This document shows positions 34,350 through 43,764 of a DNA stretch of 64,000 bases, in pieces. The translations under genes were made by a program, and so were the position numbers. The first letter of the stretch is position 1; each line of letters opens with the position of its first letter. Source of the DNA: JAVKBW01 sp040222995 (GTDB taxonomy: Bacteria; Pseudomonadota; Alphaproteobacteria; UBA8366; Aestuariispiraceae); assembly GCA_040222995.1 (NCBI GenBank), contig JAVKBW010000053.1:248001-312000 (forward strand), read 5' to 3'. The notes under the pieces were generated by a model. The model was given only the letters and a program-made list of their open reading frames with translations, made no database searches and was not told where the DNA came from.

Positions 34350-35360
34350 TCAGTCGGAAAGTTCCAGCACCTTGTCGTAAAGCGTCTTCGGTATGTCGAC
34401 GCCGGTTTCGGGCGTGCTGAGCCGCGCCTTGTGACGGCGGCTGCCGGGCAGCCGCGCGCCGGACTGTTTCGCCAGCTCCGCAAAGAAATCTTCGCTGTGA
34501 TCCAGCCAGGTATCCGGATTGCCGAACCGGGCGGGGTCCATCGCGAGGATCAGTTCGCCGCCGCGCGGCGGGCCGCCGTCCTTGTTGTCGATGGCGCCGG
34601 ATTCATAGCTGAACAGATCGCCGATCAGACCGCCGGCCAGCAGCTCGACCATCATCGAAATGGCTGATCCCTTGTAGCCGCCGAAGGGAAGCTGCGCGCC
34701 TTTGAGAATCTCGTTCGGGTCCGTGGTCGGGTTGCCGTTTTCATCGATCCCGGCATCGTCGGGCACGGTATGACCGTCCCGCGCGGCGATCATGATCTCG
34801 CCGCGCGCCATGCGGGCCGTCGCCATGTCGAACACCACGGGCGGCTGGTCCTTTCGCGGCCAGCCGAAGGCGATGGGGTTTGTGCCGAAAAACGGTTTCG
34901 TGCCGCCGGCGGGCGCGACCATGGGCGACGCTGCGGTAACGGCCAGGGCGCACAGATCGTGCTCGACAACCTTTTCCACTTCCGGCCACAGGGCGGCGAA
35001 GTGATGGATGTTGTTCAGCGACAGGGCGGCGATGCCCTGGGCTTTCGCCAGTTCGACCAGTTTGCCGATACCGCGTTCCAGGGCGAGCGGCGCAAAACCT
35101 CCCTTACCATCGACCCGGGCGACCGCGGGCGCGATTACGGAAACGTCGGGTGCGGCCTTGCCGTCAACCTTGCCGCTTTTCAGCGAGGCGACATAGCCGG
35201 GCAGCCTGAATATGCCGTGCGATGTCGCGGCGTTGGCGTCGGCCCAGGCCATGTTGTTGACGATAGCGTCCGCATTGGCGTCATCACATCCGTTCCGGGT
35301 CAGGCACCGTTTGATGAGATCGCGCAGGTCGTCGAGGGAAAGGTGCACCGTGTCGCTCAT
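34350..35360 (-). CDS. Ldh-family NAD(P)-dependent reductase (DpkA/malate-lactate type), 336 aa
   Basis: Member of the malate/L-sulfolactate/ureidoglycolate dehydrogenase family with a novel Rossmann-unrelated fold. The catalytic His is H48 in SHGIFRLPGY; PFFGTNPIAFGWPRKDQPPV and LPFGGYKGSAISMMVELLAG are family blocks. It looks closest to pyrroline/piperideine-2-carboxylate reductases (DpkA), which would act on cyclic imines from proline- or pipecolate-type betaines; malate or lactate dehydrogenase is the alternative. Same strand as the DMGDH-like gene, but a terminator lies between. Confidence 0.75.
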   Translation of the reverse strand: MSDTVHLSLDDLRDLIKRCLTRNGCDDANADAIVNNMAWADANAATSHGIFRLPGYVASLKSGKVDGKAAPDVSVIAPAVARVDGKGGFAPLALERGIGKLVELAKAQGIAALSLNNIHHFAALWPEVEKVVEHDLCALAVTAASPMVAPAGGTKPFFGTNPIAFGWPRKDQPPVVFDMATARMARGEIMIAARDGHTVPDDAGIDENGNPTTDPNEILKGAQLPFGGYKGSAISMMVELLAGGLIGDLFSYESGAIDNKDGGPPRGGELILAMDPARFGNPDTWLDHSEDFFAELAKQSGARLPGSRRHKARLSTPETGVDIPKTLYDKVLELSD

Positions 35361-35373
35361 TTTTGCCTCCGAT

Positions 35374-35408
35374 AAGAAAACGGCTCGCCCTTTTTTAGAG
35401 CGAGCCGT
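35374..35408 (-). terminator. Rho-independent terminator after DMGDH-like copy 2
   Basis: On the minus strand ACGGCTCGC and GCGAGCCGT form a 9-bp perfect stem (35380-35408) with an 11-base loop, followed by TTTT. It lies 26 bp beyond the stop of the upstream gene and before the Ldh-family gene. Confidence 0.8.
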
Positions 35409-35433
35409 GCACTTTTACATGCATGGGGCGGAA

Positions 35434-37869
35434 TTATCCACGCATGCGTTCGGCTTTCGGGTCGAACAGCGGCTGAACCGAAATGGTCGCCGGCCGCATA
35501 TCGCCGAAGATTTCGATATGGAACGCCCCTTCGGTTTCATCCTCGGCCATTTCCGCCGGCACGTAGCCCATGGCGACCGACCGGTCGATATGGTGGGCAT
35601 ACATGCCGGACGTGACATAACCGACGATCTTGCCGTCGCGGTAAATCGGCTCGTTGCCCATCACGTCGATCTCGTTGACGTCGATGGTGAAGGTCACCAG
35701 CCGCTTTTCCGGGCCTTCTTCTTTTTCCCGGCGAGCCGCTTCCAGACCGATGAAATCGTTTTTCGTCAGATCGACGAAGCGTCCCATGCCGGCGGCGAAC
35801 GGGCCGTAGATCGGACGGTATTCCGTCGCCCAGGACCCAAAGCTTTTCTCCAGGCTGAGAGACCGCATAGCGCGCGAGCCGAACGGCTTGATGCCGAATT
35901 CGGCGCCGGCTTTCAGGATGTCGTCGAACAGACGCGCCTGCATTTCCGGCTTCACCCACATTTCGTAGCCAAGGTCGCCGGTGAAAGTCACCCGGCCGAC
36001 GATGGCCGGCACCATGCCGATCGACATTTCCTTCACGTCGAGGAACTTGAACGCCTCGTTGGAAACGTCCTCGCCGGTCAGCTTCGCCAGAAGCGCGCGG
36101 GAATTCGGACCGGCGATGGACAGACCCAGAAGGCCCATGCCATGGGCGCGGATGTTGACGCCGCCGTCTTCCGGCATGTGACTCTCGAACCAGCGCATGT
36201 GGTACATTTCCCCCATGCCCGATCCGAAGACGAAGAAACGTTCGTCCGACAGCTTCGCCACGGTGAAGTCGCCGATAACCTTGCCGTTGTCGTTCAGCAG
36301 CGGGGCCAGCGTCATCCGACCGGTGCGCGGAATTTTCGCGGCGACCATATGACTGAGCCAGCTTTCGGCGTTCGGGCCGGTGATTTCGTATTTCGCGAAA
36401 GAGGAAATATCGCAAACGCCGACATTTTCGCGGACATTCTTCGTTTCCGCCTTGATGACGGGGAAGGCGTTCGACCGAAGGAAGGTGATGTTTTCCACCG
36501 GTTCCATGCCTTCCGGCGCGTACCACAGCGCCTGTTCCATGCCGTAGGCGACGCCGAACACAGCGTTCATCGCCTTCTGCTTCGGATAGATCGGCGTGGT
36601 GCGTAATTGACGCGCCGCCGGCAGTTCCTCGTTCGGGAACCGGACCTTGAAACGCCGCGAGTAGTTTTCGCGAACCTTGGCGTTGGTATAGGCCATCGTG
36701 GTCCAGTCGCCAAAGCGGGCGATATCCATGCCCCAGATGTCGAAGCCGGGATCGCCGTCGATCATCCAGTTGGCCAGCGCAAGACCGACGCCGCCGCCCT
36801 GGCTGAACCCGGCCATGACGCCGCAGGCGCACCAGTAGTTCTTCAGGCCGCGAACCGGGCCGACCAGCGGGTTGCCGTCGGGCGCGAAGGTGAACGGGCC
36901 GTTGATGATCTGCTTGATGCCGGTGCGCTGGAACGGCGGGAAGTGGGCGAAGCCGACTTCCAGCGACGGCGCGATACGCTCAAGATCTTCGGGCAGCAAT
37001 TCATGGCCGAAATCCCACGGGGTTTCCTTCGGCGACCAGGGCACGCCGCCCTTTTCATAGGTCCCCATCAGCATGCCCTTGCGTTCCTGGCGCATGTAGA
37101 TTTCGCCGTCGGGATCGACGACATGCAGGACTTCCTTGCCGGTGGATTTGTTGATTTCCTCGACTTCCGGCATGTCGTCGGTGATCAGATACATGTGTTC
37201 CATCGCCAGAACAGGCAGTTCCAGACCGACCATGCGGCCGACTTCACGGGCCCACAGGCCGCCGGCATTGACGACATGCTGGGCGTGGATGGCGCCTTCC
37301 TCGGTAATCACGTCCCAGCTTCCGTCCTGGCACTGAACCAGTTCGGTCACGCGGTTGCGCAGATAGATTTCCGCGCCCAGCGTTTTCGCCGCTTTGGCGT
37401 AAGCATGGGTGGTGCCTGACGGGTCGAGGTGACCGTGCATCGGCGTCCACAGGGCGCCCAGAAACTGATCCGGGTCCATGATCGGCAGAATCTTTTCGGC
37501 TTCCTTCGGCGTCATCAACTGGGTGTCGATGCCAAGCAGCTTTTCCTGGCTCTGCATCACCTTCAGCAGTTCAAGCCGTTCCGGCGTTGCTGCCAGAAAT
37601 ACGCCTTCGGTCAGGTGAAAGCCGGTCGACTGACCGGAAATTTCCTCAATCTCCTTGTACAGGTCGATCGTGTAGCTTTGCAGCTTGGCGACCTGCGGAT
37701 CGCCGTTGAGCGTGTGGAACCCACCGGCGGCGTGCCAGGTGGAACCCGACGTCAGTTCCGACCGCTCGATCAGAACGACATCCTTCCAGCCACCCTTGGC
37801 CAGATGGTAGAGAACGCTACAGCCGACGACACCACCGCCGATAACGGCGACTTGTACTTTATCCTTCAT
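35434..37869 (-). CDS. Dimethylglycine/sarcosine dehydrogenase-like flavoprotein (DAO + GcvT), copy 2, 811 aa
   Basis: Same architecture as copy 1: Rossmann GGGVVGCSVLYHLAKGG and the flavinylation motif GSTWHAAGG with H46. The C-terminal GcvT half contains YEITGPNAESWLSHMV, GPNSRALLAKLTGED and GDLGYEMWV. It differs from copy 1 over long stretches of the middle, so a different substrate is likely. ATG 37869 is chosen (AAAGG, 9 bases upstream); the frame continues to 37986 with no plausible start. Likely demethylates an N-methyl amino acid, giving folate-bound formaldehyde. Confidence 0.9.
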   Translation of the reverse strand: MKDKVQVAVIGGGVVGCSVLYHLAKGGWKDVVLIERSELTSGSTWHAAGGFHTLNGDPQVAKLQSYTIDLYKEIEEISGQSTGFHLTEGVFLAATPERLELLKVMQSQEKLLGIDTQLMTPKEAEKILPIMDPDQFLGALWTPMHGHLDPSGTTHAYAKAAKTLGAEIYLRNRVTELVQCQDGSWDVITEEGAIHAQHVVNAGGLWAREVGRMVGLELPVLAMEHMYLITDDMPEVEEINKSTGKEVLHVVDPDGEIYMRQERKGMLMGTYEKGGVPWSPKETPWDFGHELLPEDLERIAPSLEVGFAHFPPFQRTGIKQIINGPFTFAPDGNPLVGPVRGLKNYWCACGVMAGFSQGGGVGLALANWMIDGDPGFDIWGMDIARFGDWTTMAYTNAKVRENYSRRFKVRFPNEELPAARQLRTTPIYPKQKAMNAVFGVAYGMEQALWYAPEGMEPVENITFLRSNAFPVIKAETKNVRENVGVCDISSFAKYEITGPNAESWLSHMVAAKIPRTGRMTLAPLLNDNGKVIGDFTVAKLSDERFFVFGSGMGEMYHMRWFESHMPEDGGVNIRAHGMGLLGLSIAGPNSRALLAKLTGEDVSNEAFKFLDVKEMSIGMVPAIVGRVTFTGDLGYEMWVKPEMQARLFDDILKAGAEFGIKPFGSRAMRSLSLEKSFGSWATEYRPIYGPFAAGMGRFVDLTKNDFIGLEAARREKEEGPEKRLVTFTIDVNEIDVMGNEPIYRDGKIVGYVTSGMYAHHIDRSVAMGYVPAEMAEDETEGAFHIEIFGDMRPATISVQPLFDPKAERMRG

Positions 37870-38096
37870 TGAGGAAACCTTTCTATGACCCGGAAGAGTG
37901 ACACCCGTCTTTAATCCAAACGCCGTCGCCTCATCCCCTGTTACGCACCCAGAATTGTCCTGAAACCGACAAAGTGCAACGGCCAATTCGCGACCTTACT
38001 TGGCTTGGCCGCGTCGCCCTTTCGGCTATTTACGGTGGGGCAAATCATATTAAGTGTGTCTTGTCATAACTGAAACTAAACTGGGGACAGCGATTG

Positions 38097-39446
38097 ATGG
38101 TTTCGGGGGCGGATGCAACCCTCAGAATCGCCTGGGATTTATATAAAGAAGGGGAGTATGCCGCCGCCTTCAACAGGGCCGTCGTTGCCTCAAAACAGGC
38201 CAACCACCCACGCTACGGTTTGCATCTGGCCTGCCGCTGCCTGCTGGAAGACCGCCGATACAAGGATGTGCTTGTCTTCCTCGAAAAGATTCATTCGGGC
38301 GATATCCACGCGGCGAACGTGCTTCTGGGTGCGCTGAACGCCTACATGCTGGATGGCCGTTACGATCTGTTGCACACGCTCTGCGCGGAACTGCCGGAAA
38401 CGCATCTGGCTGGCCACCTCGCGCTCTATCATTCCGCCTGCGCCCATATCGGGCAGGGCGACCTGCAGGCCGGACTGGAAAAAGCGCTGCTGTTCCGAAA
38501 ACGATGCGGCGTTTTCTGGCAGGTGATTCCGTTCGTTGACGACGATGCGCTGAATGTCCTGTTCCGGCAGACGGCGTCACTCGGCAATGCAGCGGATATC
38601 GATGCGCGGATCGCCGCGCCGCCCGCTGCCGTGAAGGCTATTCATGATGTCGAATGGCAGACCGATCCCCCCGCAGGGGTCGACGAGTCGGTGGTCTATT
38701 TCGCCTGCGCCGATACCGGCTATCTGCGAAATTTTTCAGGTCATCTGCTGGGGTCGTTGAACACTGTGGGCAGGCCGGTACGGGTGCATCTGAACGTGAT
38801 GCGGCCGGATGAAACCATTGTCGACGATCTGCGGACGACCGGATCGACGCTGCCGAACATCACGCTCGATGTTTCGACATCGCAGACCAGAAACACCGAA
38901 CCGAGTCTGTTCGCCAGCGGCCGCTTCTATCTGGTGCCGGAACTGCTGGAACGTTACCGTGTGCCAATCGTCACGGTGGACGCGGACAGCCATGTAACGC
39001 CGCGCATTCTTGATCTGGCCGATATGCAGAAAGATTTCGATGTCGGGTTCTTTCAAACGAAAAAAATCACGCCGGCATCGATGTTCGATTGCGCTGTGTT
39101 TGTTTCCTGTCCGGGCGACGGCGCACGGGCGTTCTACAAGACGTTTCTTTCTTATATCGATCCATTGCTCGATGGGCAGCAGCGACTGACATGGCTGGTC
39201 GATCAGGCGACGATCTTTTCCCTGTGGGTATACTACAACGAAACCGCGACGGCCCGGCCGGGCAATCCGGTCCGGCTGGTCGATCTTCGCGGCGTGTCGG
39301 GAATTGACGACCTCTACGAAATGGTGCCGAACGCAGTGCCGGAGGAAGACAAGGATGCGATCCGCATCGCCAATTCCGTGTCGGCGTTGCTGAACCGGAA
39401 AAAGTCAGGAGGCCAAACTGAGGGCTCGAAACCCGGCGACTCATGA
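38097..39446 (+). CDS. TPR-like plus glycosyltransferase-like hypothetical protein, 449 aa
   Basis: The first ~165 residues are helical repeats that resemble TPR units (ATLRIAWDLYKEGEYAAAF, LLGALNAYMLDGRYDLL). The second half has a Rossmann-like fold with VDADSHV, a possible DxD-type metal site after YRVPIVTVD, and VYFACADTGYLRNFSGHLLGS at its start, suggesting a GT-A nucleotide-sugar domain. I do not recognise the family; donor and acceptor are unknown. GGGGA precedes ATG 38097. Divergent from DMGDH copy 2. Confidence 0.65.
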   Translation: MVSGADATLRIAWDLYKEGEYAAAFNRAVVASKQANHPRYGLHLACRCLLEDRRYKDVLVFLEKIHSGDIHAANVLLGALNAYMLDGRYDLLHTLCAELPETHLAGHLALYHSACAHIGQGDLQAGLEKALLFRKRCGVFWQVIPFVDDDALNVLFRQTASLGNAADIDARIAAPPAAVKAIHDVEWQTDPPAGVDESVVYFACADTGYLRNFSGHLLGSLNTVGRPVRVHLNVMRPDETIVDDLRTTGSTLPNITLDVSTSQTRNTEPSLFASGRFYLVPELLERYRVPIVTVDADSHVTPRILDLADMQKDFDVGFFQTKKITPASMFDCAVFVSCPGDGARAFYKTFLSYIDPLLDGQQRLTWLVDQATIFSLWVYYNETATARPGNPVRLVDLRGVSGIDDLYEMVPNAVPEEDKDAIRIANSVSALLNRKKSGGQTEGSKPGDS

Positions 39447-39483
39447 TAACGAACGGACTGACATAGCCTGACGGTAGAATTGC

Positions 39484-40842
39484 ATGGTCGTGGAATATCC
39501 CGAAGAATTTGCGCCGGAAATGGTGGACGCCGCGGTGGCGGCGACGCGATTCGGTTATGGCGCGCGACCGAACGAATTGCCGTTTATCGCTGAAAACCCG
39601 CAGCAATGGCTCGCCGATCAGTTGATTGAGGAACCGGTATCGCCGGCCCTGCAGGACCTGCCGGGGTCGCAGGCTATCCTGAAGGAATTGCTTCAGGCGC
39701 GGGCCGGCGGCAAGGATGCCTTCCGGCGTTACCGGCACGAAGCGCGCCGTATCGTCACCGCCGCCGCGGCCCGGCGCGCCCAGCTTGCGGTGAACGGTGA
39801 AAAGCCGTTTTTCGAACGCCTGGTGCGTTTCTGGACCAATCATTTCACCGTATCGATGCGCCGGCCCGCCGTCGCACCGCTGGTCGCGGCGTTCGAACGC
39901 GAGGCGATCCGCCCGAACGTCACCAAACGATTCTACGACATGCTGCTGGCTGTGGTTCGGCACCCGGCCATGCTGATCTATTTCGATAATATCAGGTCGG
40001 TCGGACCATTTTCACCGACTGGCCGCGCGACGGGCCGCAAGGTGAACGACACCATGGCGCGGCAGATTCTCAATCTCCATACAGTGGGGCCAGGTGGTTT
40101 TACGGAAGGCGACGTTCAGGAATTCGGGAAGATGCTGACCGGCTGGACAATCGGCCGATTGGACGACAAGGAACCCGGCGGGTTTCTGTTCAATTCGGAC
40201 TGGCATCAGGAACTGCCGAAACGGTTTTTCGGGCGGCTGATCCCGCAGGCCGGGGTGCTGGAGGCGGAAGCGGCGCTCGACCTGCTGTCCCGGTCCGAAA
40301 GGACGGGCCGGCAACTGGCGCGCAAAATGGCGGAATTCTTCATTGCCGACGAACCCGATCCCGACCTGGTATCGTCGCTGTTCAACGGTTATGCCGATGG
40401 CGGTGGATCCTGCCTGACCATGGCGCAGAAGATGGTTGTCACGCCCGGCGCCTGGCTGCCGCAGCAGAACAAGGTGAAGACGCCGGAGGATCTTGTGTTT
40501 TCTGCGATGCGCGCGCTCGGCCGGCGACCTGAATCCGGCCAGGGGCTTGTGCGCGCCGTGACGATGCTTGGGCAGCCTCCGTTCTCCGCGCCGTCACCCG
40601 CCGGCTGGCCGCAAACAGCCAGTTACTGGCTGTCACCGGAAGTCCTGATCGAGCGGCTTGAATGGGCGGCGGTCTTCGCTGACCGGTTCGGTGCGCAGAA
40701 CGGCATGAACGCCATCGACCTCGGGTTCGAGGTGCTGGGGCCGTTGTTCCGGCCGGAGACCTTCCGCCGCCTGCAGGTATCCTATTCACAAACCGAGTCG
40801 ATCGCCCTGCTGCTCGCCAGCCCGGAGTTTCAGAAACGATGA
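39484..40842 (+). CDS. DUF1800-family protein, 452 aa
   Basis: Recognised from FFERLVRFWTNHFTVSMRRP, ARQILNLHTVGPGGFTEGDVQEFGKMLTGWTI and FFGRLIPQAGVLEAE, the usual order in DUF1800. Function is unknown; these proteins are nearly always coded beside a DUF1501 protein. It has no obvious signal peptide. The stop overlaps the next ATG (ATGA), indicating coupling. Confidence 0.88.
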   Translation: MVVEYPEEFAPEMVDAAVAATRFGYGARPNELPFIAENPQQWLADQLIEEPVSPALQDLPGSQAILKELLQARAGGKDAFRRYRHEARRIVTAAAARRAQLAVNGEKPFFERLVRFWTNHFTVSMRRPAVAPLVAAFEREAIRPNVTKRFYDMLLAVVRHPAMLIYFDNIRSVGPFSPTGRATGRKVNDTMARQILNLHTVGPGGFTEGDVQEFGKMLTGWTIGRLDDKEPGGFLFNSDWHQELPKRFFGRLIPQAGVLEAEAALDLLSRSERTGRQLARKMAEFFIADEPDPDLVSSLFNGYADGGGSCLTMAQKMVVTPGAWLPQQNKVKTPEDLVFSAMRALGRRPESGQGLVRAVTMLGQPPFSAPSPAGWPQTASYWLSPEVLIERLEWAAVFADRFGAQNGMNAIDLGFEVLGPLFRPETFRRLQVSYSQTESIALLLASPEFQKR

Positions 40843-42062
40843 CCGACCGGAAAACAGGACTTGTCGATCGACGCAGCGTCCTTGCCGGACTCGGCGCGGG
40901 GCTGGGCGCGTATGCCGCTGGCGGTGTCAGGCTAAGTCTCGCGGCCGGTCCCGGAAACAAACGGTTCGTTCTTGTGCTGCTGCGCGGCGGCATGGACGGG
41001 CTGGCGCTGGTACCGCCTTACGGAGACGACGACTACGCCAGCCAGCGCGGCGCATTGGCGATACCGGGTTCCGGTAAGGATGACGGCGTTATCGATCTGG
41101 ATGGTTTTCACGGTCTGCATCCGGCGGCGAGCGCGCTGCTTCCGTTCTGGCAACGGCAGGAAATGCTGGTTATTCCGGCGGCAGCCACGCCGTATCGCGG
41201 CCGGTCGCATCTGGAGGCGCAACGGGTTCTGGAAAACGGGTCGACGACGCCTGACGGGGCGGAAGGTGGCTGGCTCAACCGGGCGCTTGGATTACTGGGC
41301 GACGGCACAGCGCCGGCCGTCGCCGTGTCGAAAACCATGCCGCTGGTTCTGGCGGGCCTGAACGAGACGTCGATCTGGCCGGCGCAGAGCCTGCCGCAGG
41401 CGATCACCGGGTATTTCGAAAAGGTCGCTCTGCTGTATTCCGGCGATCTGATCTTTGCGCCGCTGCTGGCGGAAGGTCTGCGACAGAAGGAAACCCGGCT
41501 GTCCAGACTAACCGAAGACGACAGTCTTTCTGGCCGGGGTGCGTGGCGGCCGCAGGATCTTGAATACATTGCGACCATGGCGGCTGAAAACCTGCGCGCG
41601 GACCGGGGCGCCCGCATCGCGGTACTGGAAGCCGCCGGCTGGGACACGCATCAGGATCAGGGATCCGTCAACGGCGTGCTGGCGCGCCGCCTGTCCGGCC
41701 TGTCCGGCGCGCTGAGCGCGATGGCGGTGGCGATGGGGCCGGCCTGGGCGGACACGGTCGTCGCGGTTGTTGGCGAGTTCGGCCGGTCTGTCACGCCTAA
41801 CGCGACCCGTGGCACCGACAACGGTGTCGGCGGCACAATGCTGCTGTTGGGCGGCTCCGTTGCGGGCGGTCGGATTGCCGGCGGCTGGCCAGGCCTTTCG
41901 ACATCAGACCTTGTCGATGGCGCGGCGTTGAAACCGGCAACCGATACACGATCGGTTTTCGCCTCGATACTGGTCGATCATTTCGGCATGGCCCTTGCCG
42001 GCGTTCAGAAAACAGTGTTCCCGGGCAGTGGGGGCGGTGCGATCCAGGGGTTGATCCGATGA
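40839..42062 (+). CDS. DUF1501-family protein with Tat signal, 407 aa
   Basis: N-terminal DRRSVLAGLGAGLGAYAAGG has the twin-arginine and hydrophobic core of a Tat signal peptide. The rest has the DUF1501 pattern, an alkaline-phosphatase-like or sulfatase-related fold: LVLLRGGMDGLALVPPYGD, GWDTHQDQGSVNG and VVAVVGEFGRSVTPN. Folded export implies a cofactor or complex with the DUF1800 partner. Substrate unknown. The pair is followed by a TetR regulator. Confidence 0.88.
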   Translation: MTDRKTGLVDRRSVLAGLGAGLGAYAAGGVRLSLAAGPGNKRFVLVLLRGGMDGLALVPPYGDDDYASQRGALAIPGSGKDDGVIDLDGFHGLHPAASALLPFWQRQEMLVIPAAATPYRGRSHLEAQRVLENGSTTPDGAEGGWLNRALGLLGDGTAPAVAVSKTMPLVLAGLNETSIWPAQSLPQAITGYFEKVALLYSGDLIFAPLLAEGLRQKETRLSRLTEDDSLSGRGAWRPQDLEYIATMAAENLRADRGARIAVLEAAGWDTHQDQGSVNGVLARRLSGLSGALSAMAVAMGPAWADTVVAVVGEFGRSVTPNATRGTDNGVGGTMLLLGGSVAGGRIAGGWPGLSTSDLVDGAALKPATDTRSVFASILVDHFGMALAGVQKTVFPGSGGGAIQGLIR

Positions 42063-42102
42063 TTGTGTTGAAATTGTCACCGAACGGTGATTTGTTGGTT
42101 TG

Positions 42103-42705
42103 ATGAAGAAACGCAACCGGATCAAGACGGAAGAAAACCTGCTGCGTGCGGCGGCGGACCTGCTGCGGCGCGAGGGCTTTTCGGAATTCGGCGTCAATGC
42201 CGTCGCCCGCGAGGCCGGCGTCGACAAGGTGCTGATCTACCGCTATTTCGACGATCTGGACGGGTTGCTGTCGGCGCTGGCGGATCATCTTGATCTGTGG
42301 CCGTCGGTGGAGGAACTGATCAGCGAATCCGATGCGATCTACCGTGCCCGGCCTGCCGCCCAGCAGATACGGATCGTCTTCCGCAATTTGTTGAAGGGGT
42401 TGCGCAAGCGGCCGCTGACGCTGGAAATCATGGCCTGGGAACTGGCGGAAAGGAACCCGTTGACCCGCAAACTGGAAATCGTACGCGCCGATCTGGCGCG
42501 AATATTCACCCGTCGGTACGGACACACCGGGCCGGCGGAGGTGGACCTTTCGGCCTTCGTTGTCATTCTTTCCGCGTCGATCCACTATCTGACCGCGCGG
42601 ATGCGTGTCACGGACGACTTCAACGGCATGACGATCGGCGACGATCAGGCGTGGCAGCGGCTGGAAACCTCTCTGGACATGATCTGCGACCGCATGCTTG
42701 CATGA
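42103..42705 (+). CDS. TetR/AcrR-family regulator, 200 aa
   Basis: N-terminal helix-turn-helix in the usual place: FSEFGVNAVAREAGVDKVLIYRYFDDLDGLLSALADHL. The C-terminal ligand domain is helical and not recognisable. ATG 42103 follows a TTG; 40 bp after the DUF1501 gene, so it may be co-transcribed with the pair and repress it. Confidence 0.85.
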   Translation: MKKRNRIKTEENLLRAAADLLRREGFSEFGVNAVAREAGVDKVLIYRYFDDLDGLLSALADHLDLWPSVEELISESDAIYRARPAAQQIRIVFRNLLKGLRKRPLTLEIMAWELAERNPLTRKLEIVRADLARIFTRRYGHTGPAEVDLSAFVVILSASIHYLTARMRVTDDFNGMTIGDDQAWQRLETSLDMICDRMLA

Positions 42706-42787
42706 GGCGCTGTAGACCCTAAATCAACCTACAGGACATTACTGAAAATCCGGACACATACGTTCGGACCAACCGGAGACCTTGTTT

Positions 42788-43228
42788 ATGAAATATCTGC
42801 ACACGATGATCCGCGTTCGCGATCTTGATGAATCGCTCGACTTCTTCTGCAACAAGCTGGGCCTGGAAGAAGTCCGACGCTACGACAACGATCAGGGCCG
42901 GTTCACGCTGGTTTTTCTGGCCGCGCCTGAAGACGTTGAAAAGGTGAAGGCGAACGAGGCTCCGGCGGTTGAACTGACCTATAACTGGGACCCGGAAGAT
43001 TATCAGGGCGGGCGTAATTTCGGTCATCTCGCCTATGGCGTCGACAATATTTACGAAACCTGCCAGCGGCTGCAGGACGGCGGCGTCACCATCAACCGCC
43101 CGCCGCGCGACGGCAGGATGGCCTTTGTCCGGTCGCCTGACGGTATTTCCATCGAATTGCTTCAGAAGGACGAAGCCCTGCCGAAAGCGGAACCCTGGGC
43201 ATCGATGGAAAACACCGGAAGCTGGTAA
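42788..43228 (+). CDS. gloA: Lactoylglutathione lyase (glyoxalase I), 146 aa
   Basis: Metal-dependent VOC enzyme converting the methylglyoxal-glutathione hemithioacetal to S-lactoylglutathione. The expected ligands are H5, E62, H80 and E123, the same order and spacing as in E. coli GloA (nickel type). GGAGA precedes ATG 42788. Single-domain, standard length. Confidence 0.9.
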   Translation: MKYLHTMIRVRDLDESLDFFCNKLGLEEVRRYDNDQGRFTLVFLAAPEDVEKVKANEAPAVELTYNWDPEDYQGGRNFGHLAYGVDNIYETCQRLQDGGVTINRPPRDGRMAFVRSPDGISIELLQKDEALPKAEPWASMENTGSW

Positions 43229-43232
43229 GACA

Positions 43233-43754
43233 ATGTTTAAAAGCCGCCATGCAAAACCGCACGTCTTCCTGACGTCGGCCATGGCGGTTTTTCTGTTTCT
43301 GCTCGCGGGTTGCGCCGCGCAACGCGACAGAATGGACGTGACGGATACGACAGCGTCGGATGCTCAATCGATTGCCGTTGTCGTCACCGCGCGCGGCGTG
43401 AATGCGTGCTGGACGAATCAAAAAACCGTCGCCGATGCCGTTGCGAGCAAACTCTCAAGCGTCTATCCAGGCACAACGGTCGCCTTGGCCGAAAATGTTG
43501 AGGACGATCAACTGGTCTTTCAGGTATTCGGTTGGGTGTTTCGCCGGTCCGGCCTGTGCTTCGGCAATTTCCGGGTTTCCGCCGGGCGGGGTCTTGAGAC
43601 GACGGAAGACGGCCTCATCGAAGTCCGGGCGCCGGTTGCCGTCACGAAACGAAGCGCCATCCTTGCTTCACCGGAGACAATGAATGCGCGCTCCCTGACT
43701 TTCGCGGAAGACGCAGCCCAGGCTTTTGCCAAGCAGATCGGCACGATGCGCTGA
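43233..43754 (+). CDS. Hypothetical lipoprotein, 173 aa
   Basis: The signal peptide ends in LFLLAGC, a clear lipobox. The mature part contains ARGVNACWTNQKTVADAVASKLSSVYPGT and a second cysteine later; no family is recognised. The start (ATG 43233) is only 5 bp after gloA, so the two share a transcript. It ends 10 bp before the convergent decarboxylase gene. Confidence 0.72.
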   Translation: MFKSRHAKPHVFLTSAMAVFLFLLAGCAAQRDRMDVTDTTASDAQSIAVVVTARGVNACWTNQKTVADAVASKLSSVYPGTTVALAENVEDDQLVFQVFGWVFRRSGLCFGNFRVSAGRGLETTEDGLIEVRAPVAVTKRSAILASPETMNARSLTFAEDAAQAFAKQIGTMR

Positions 43755-43764
43755 CGGCCTTGCG

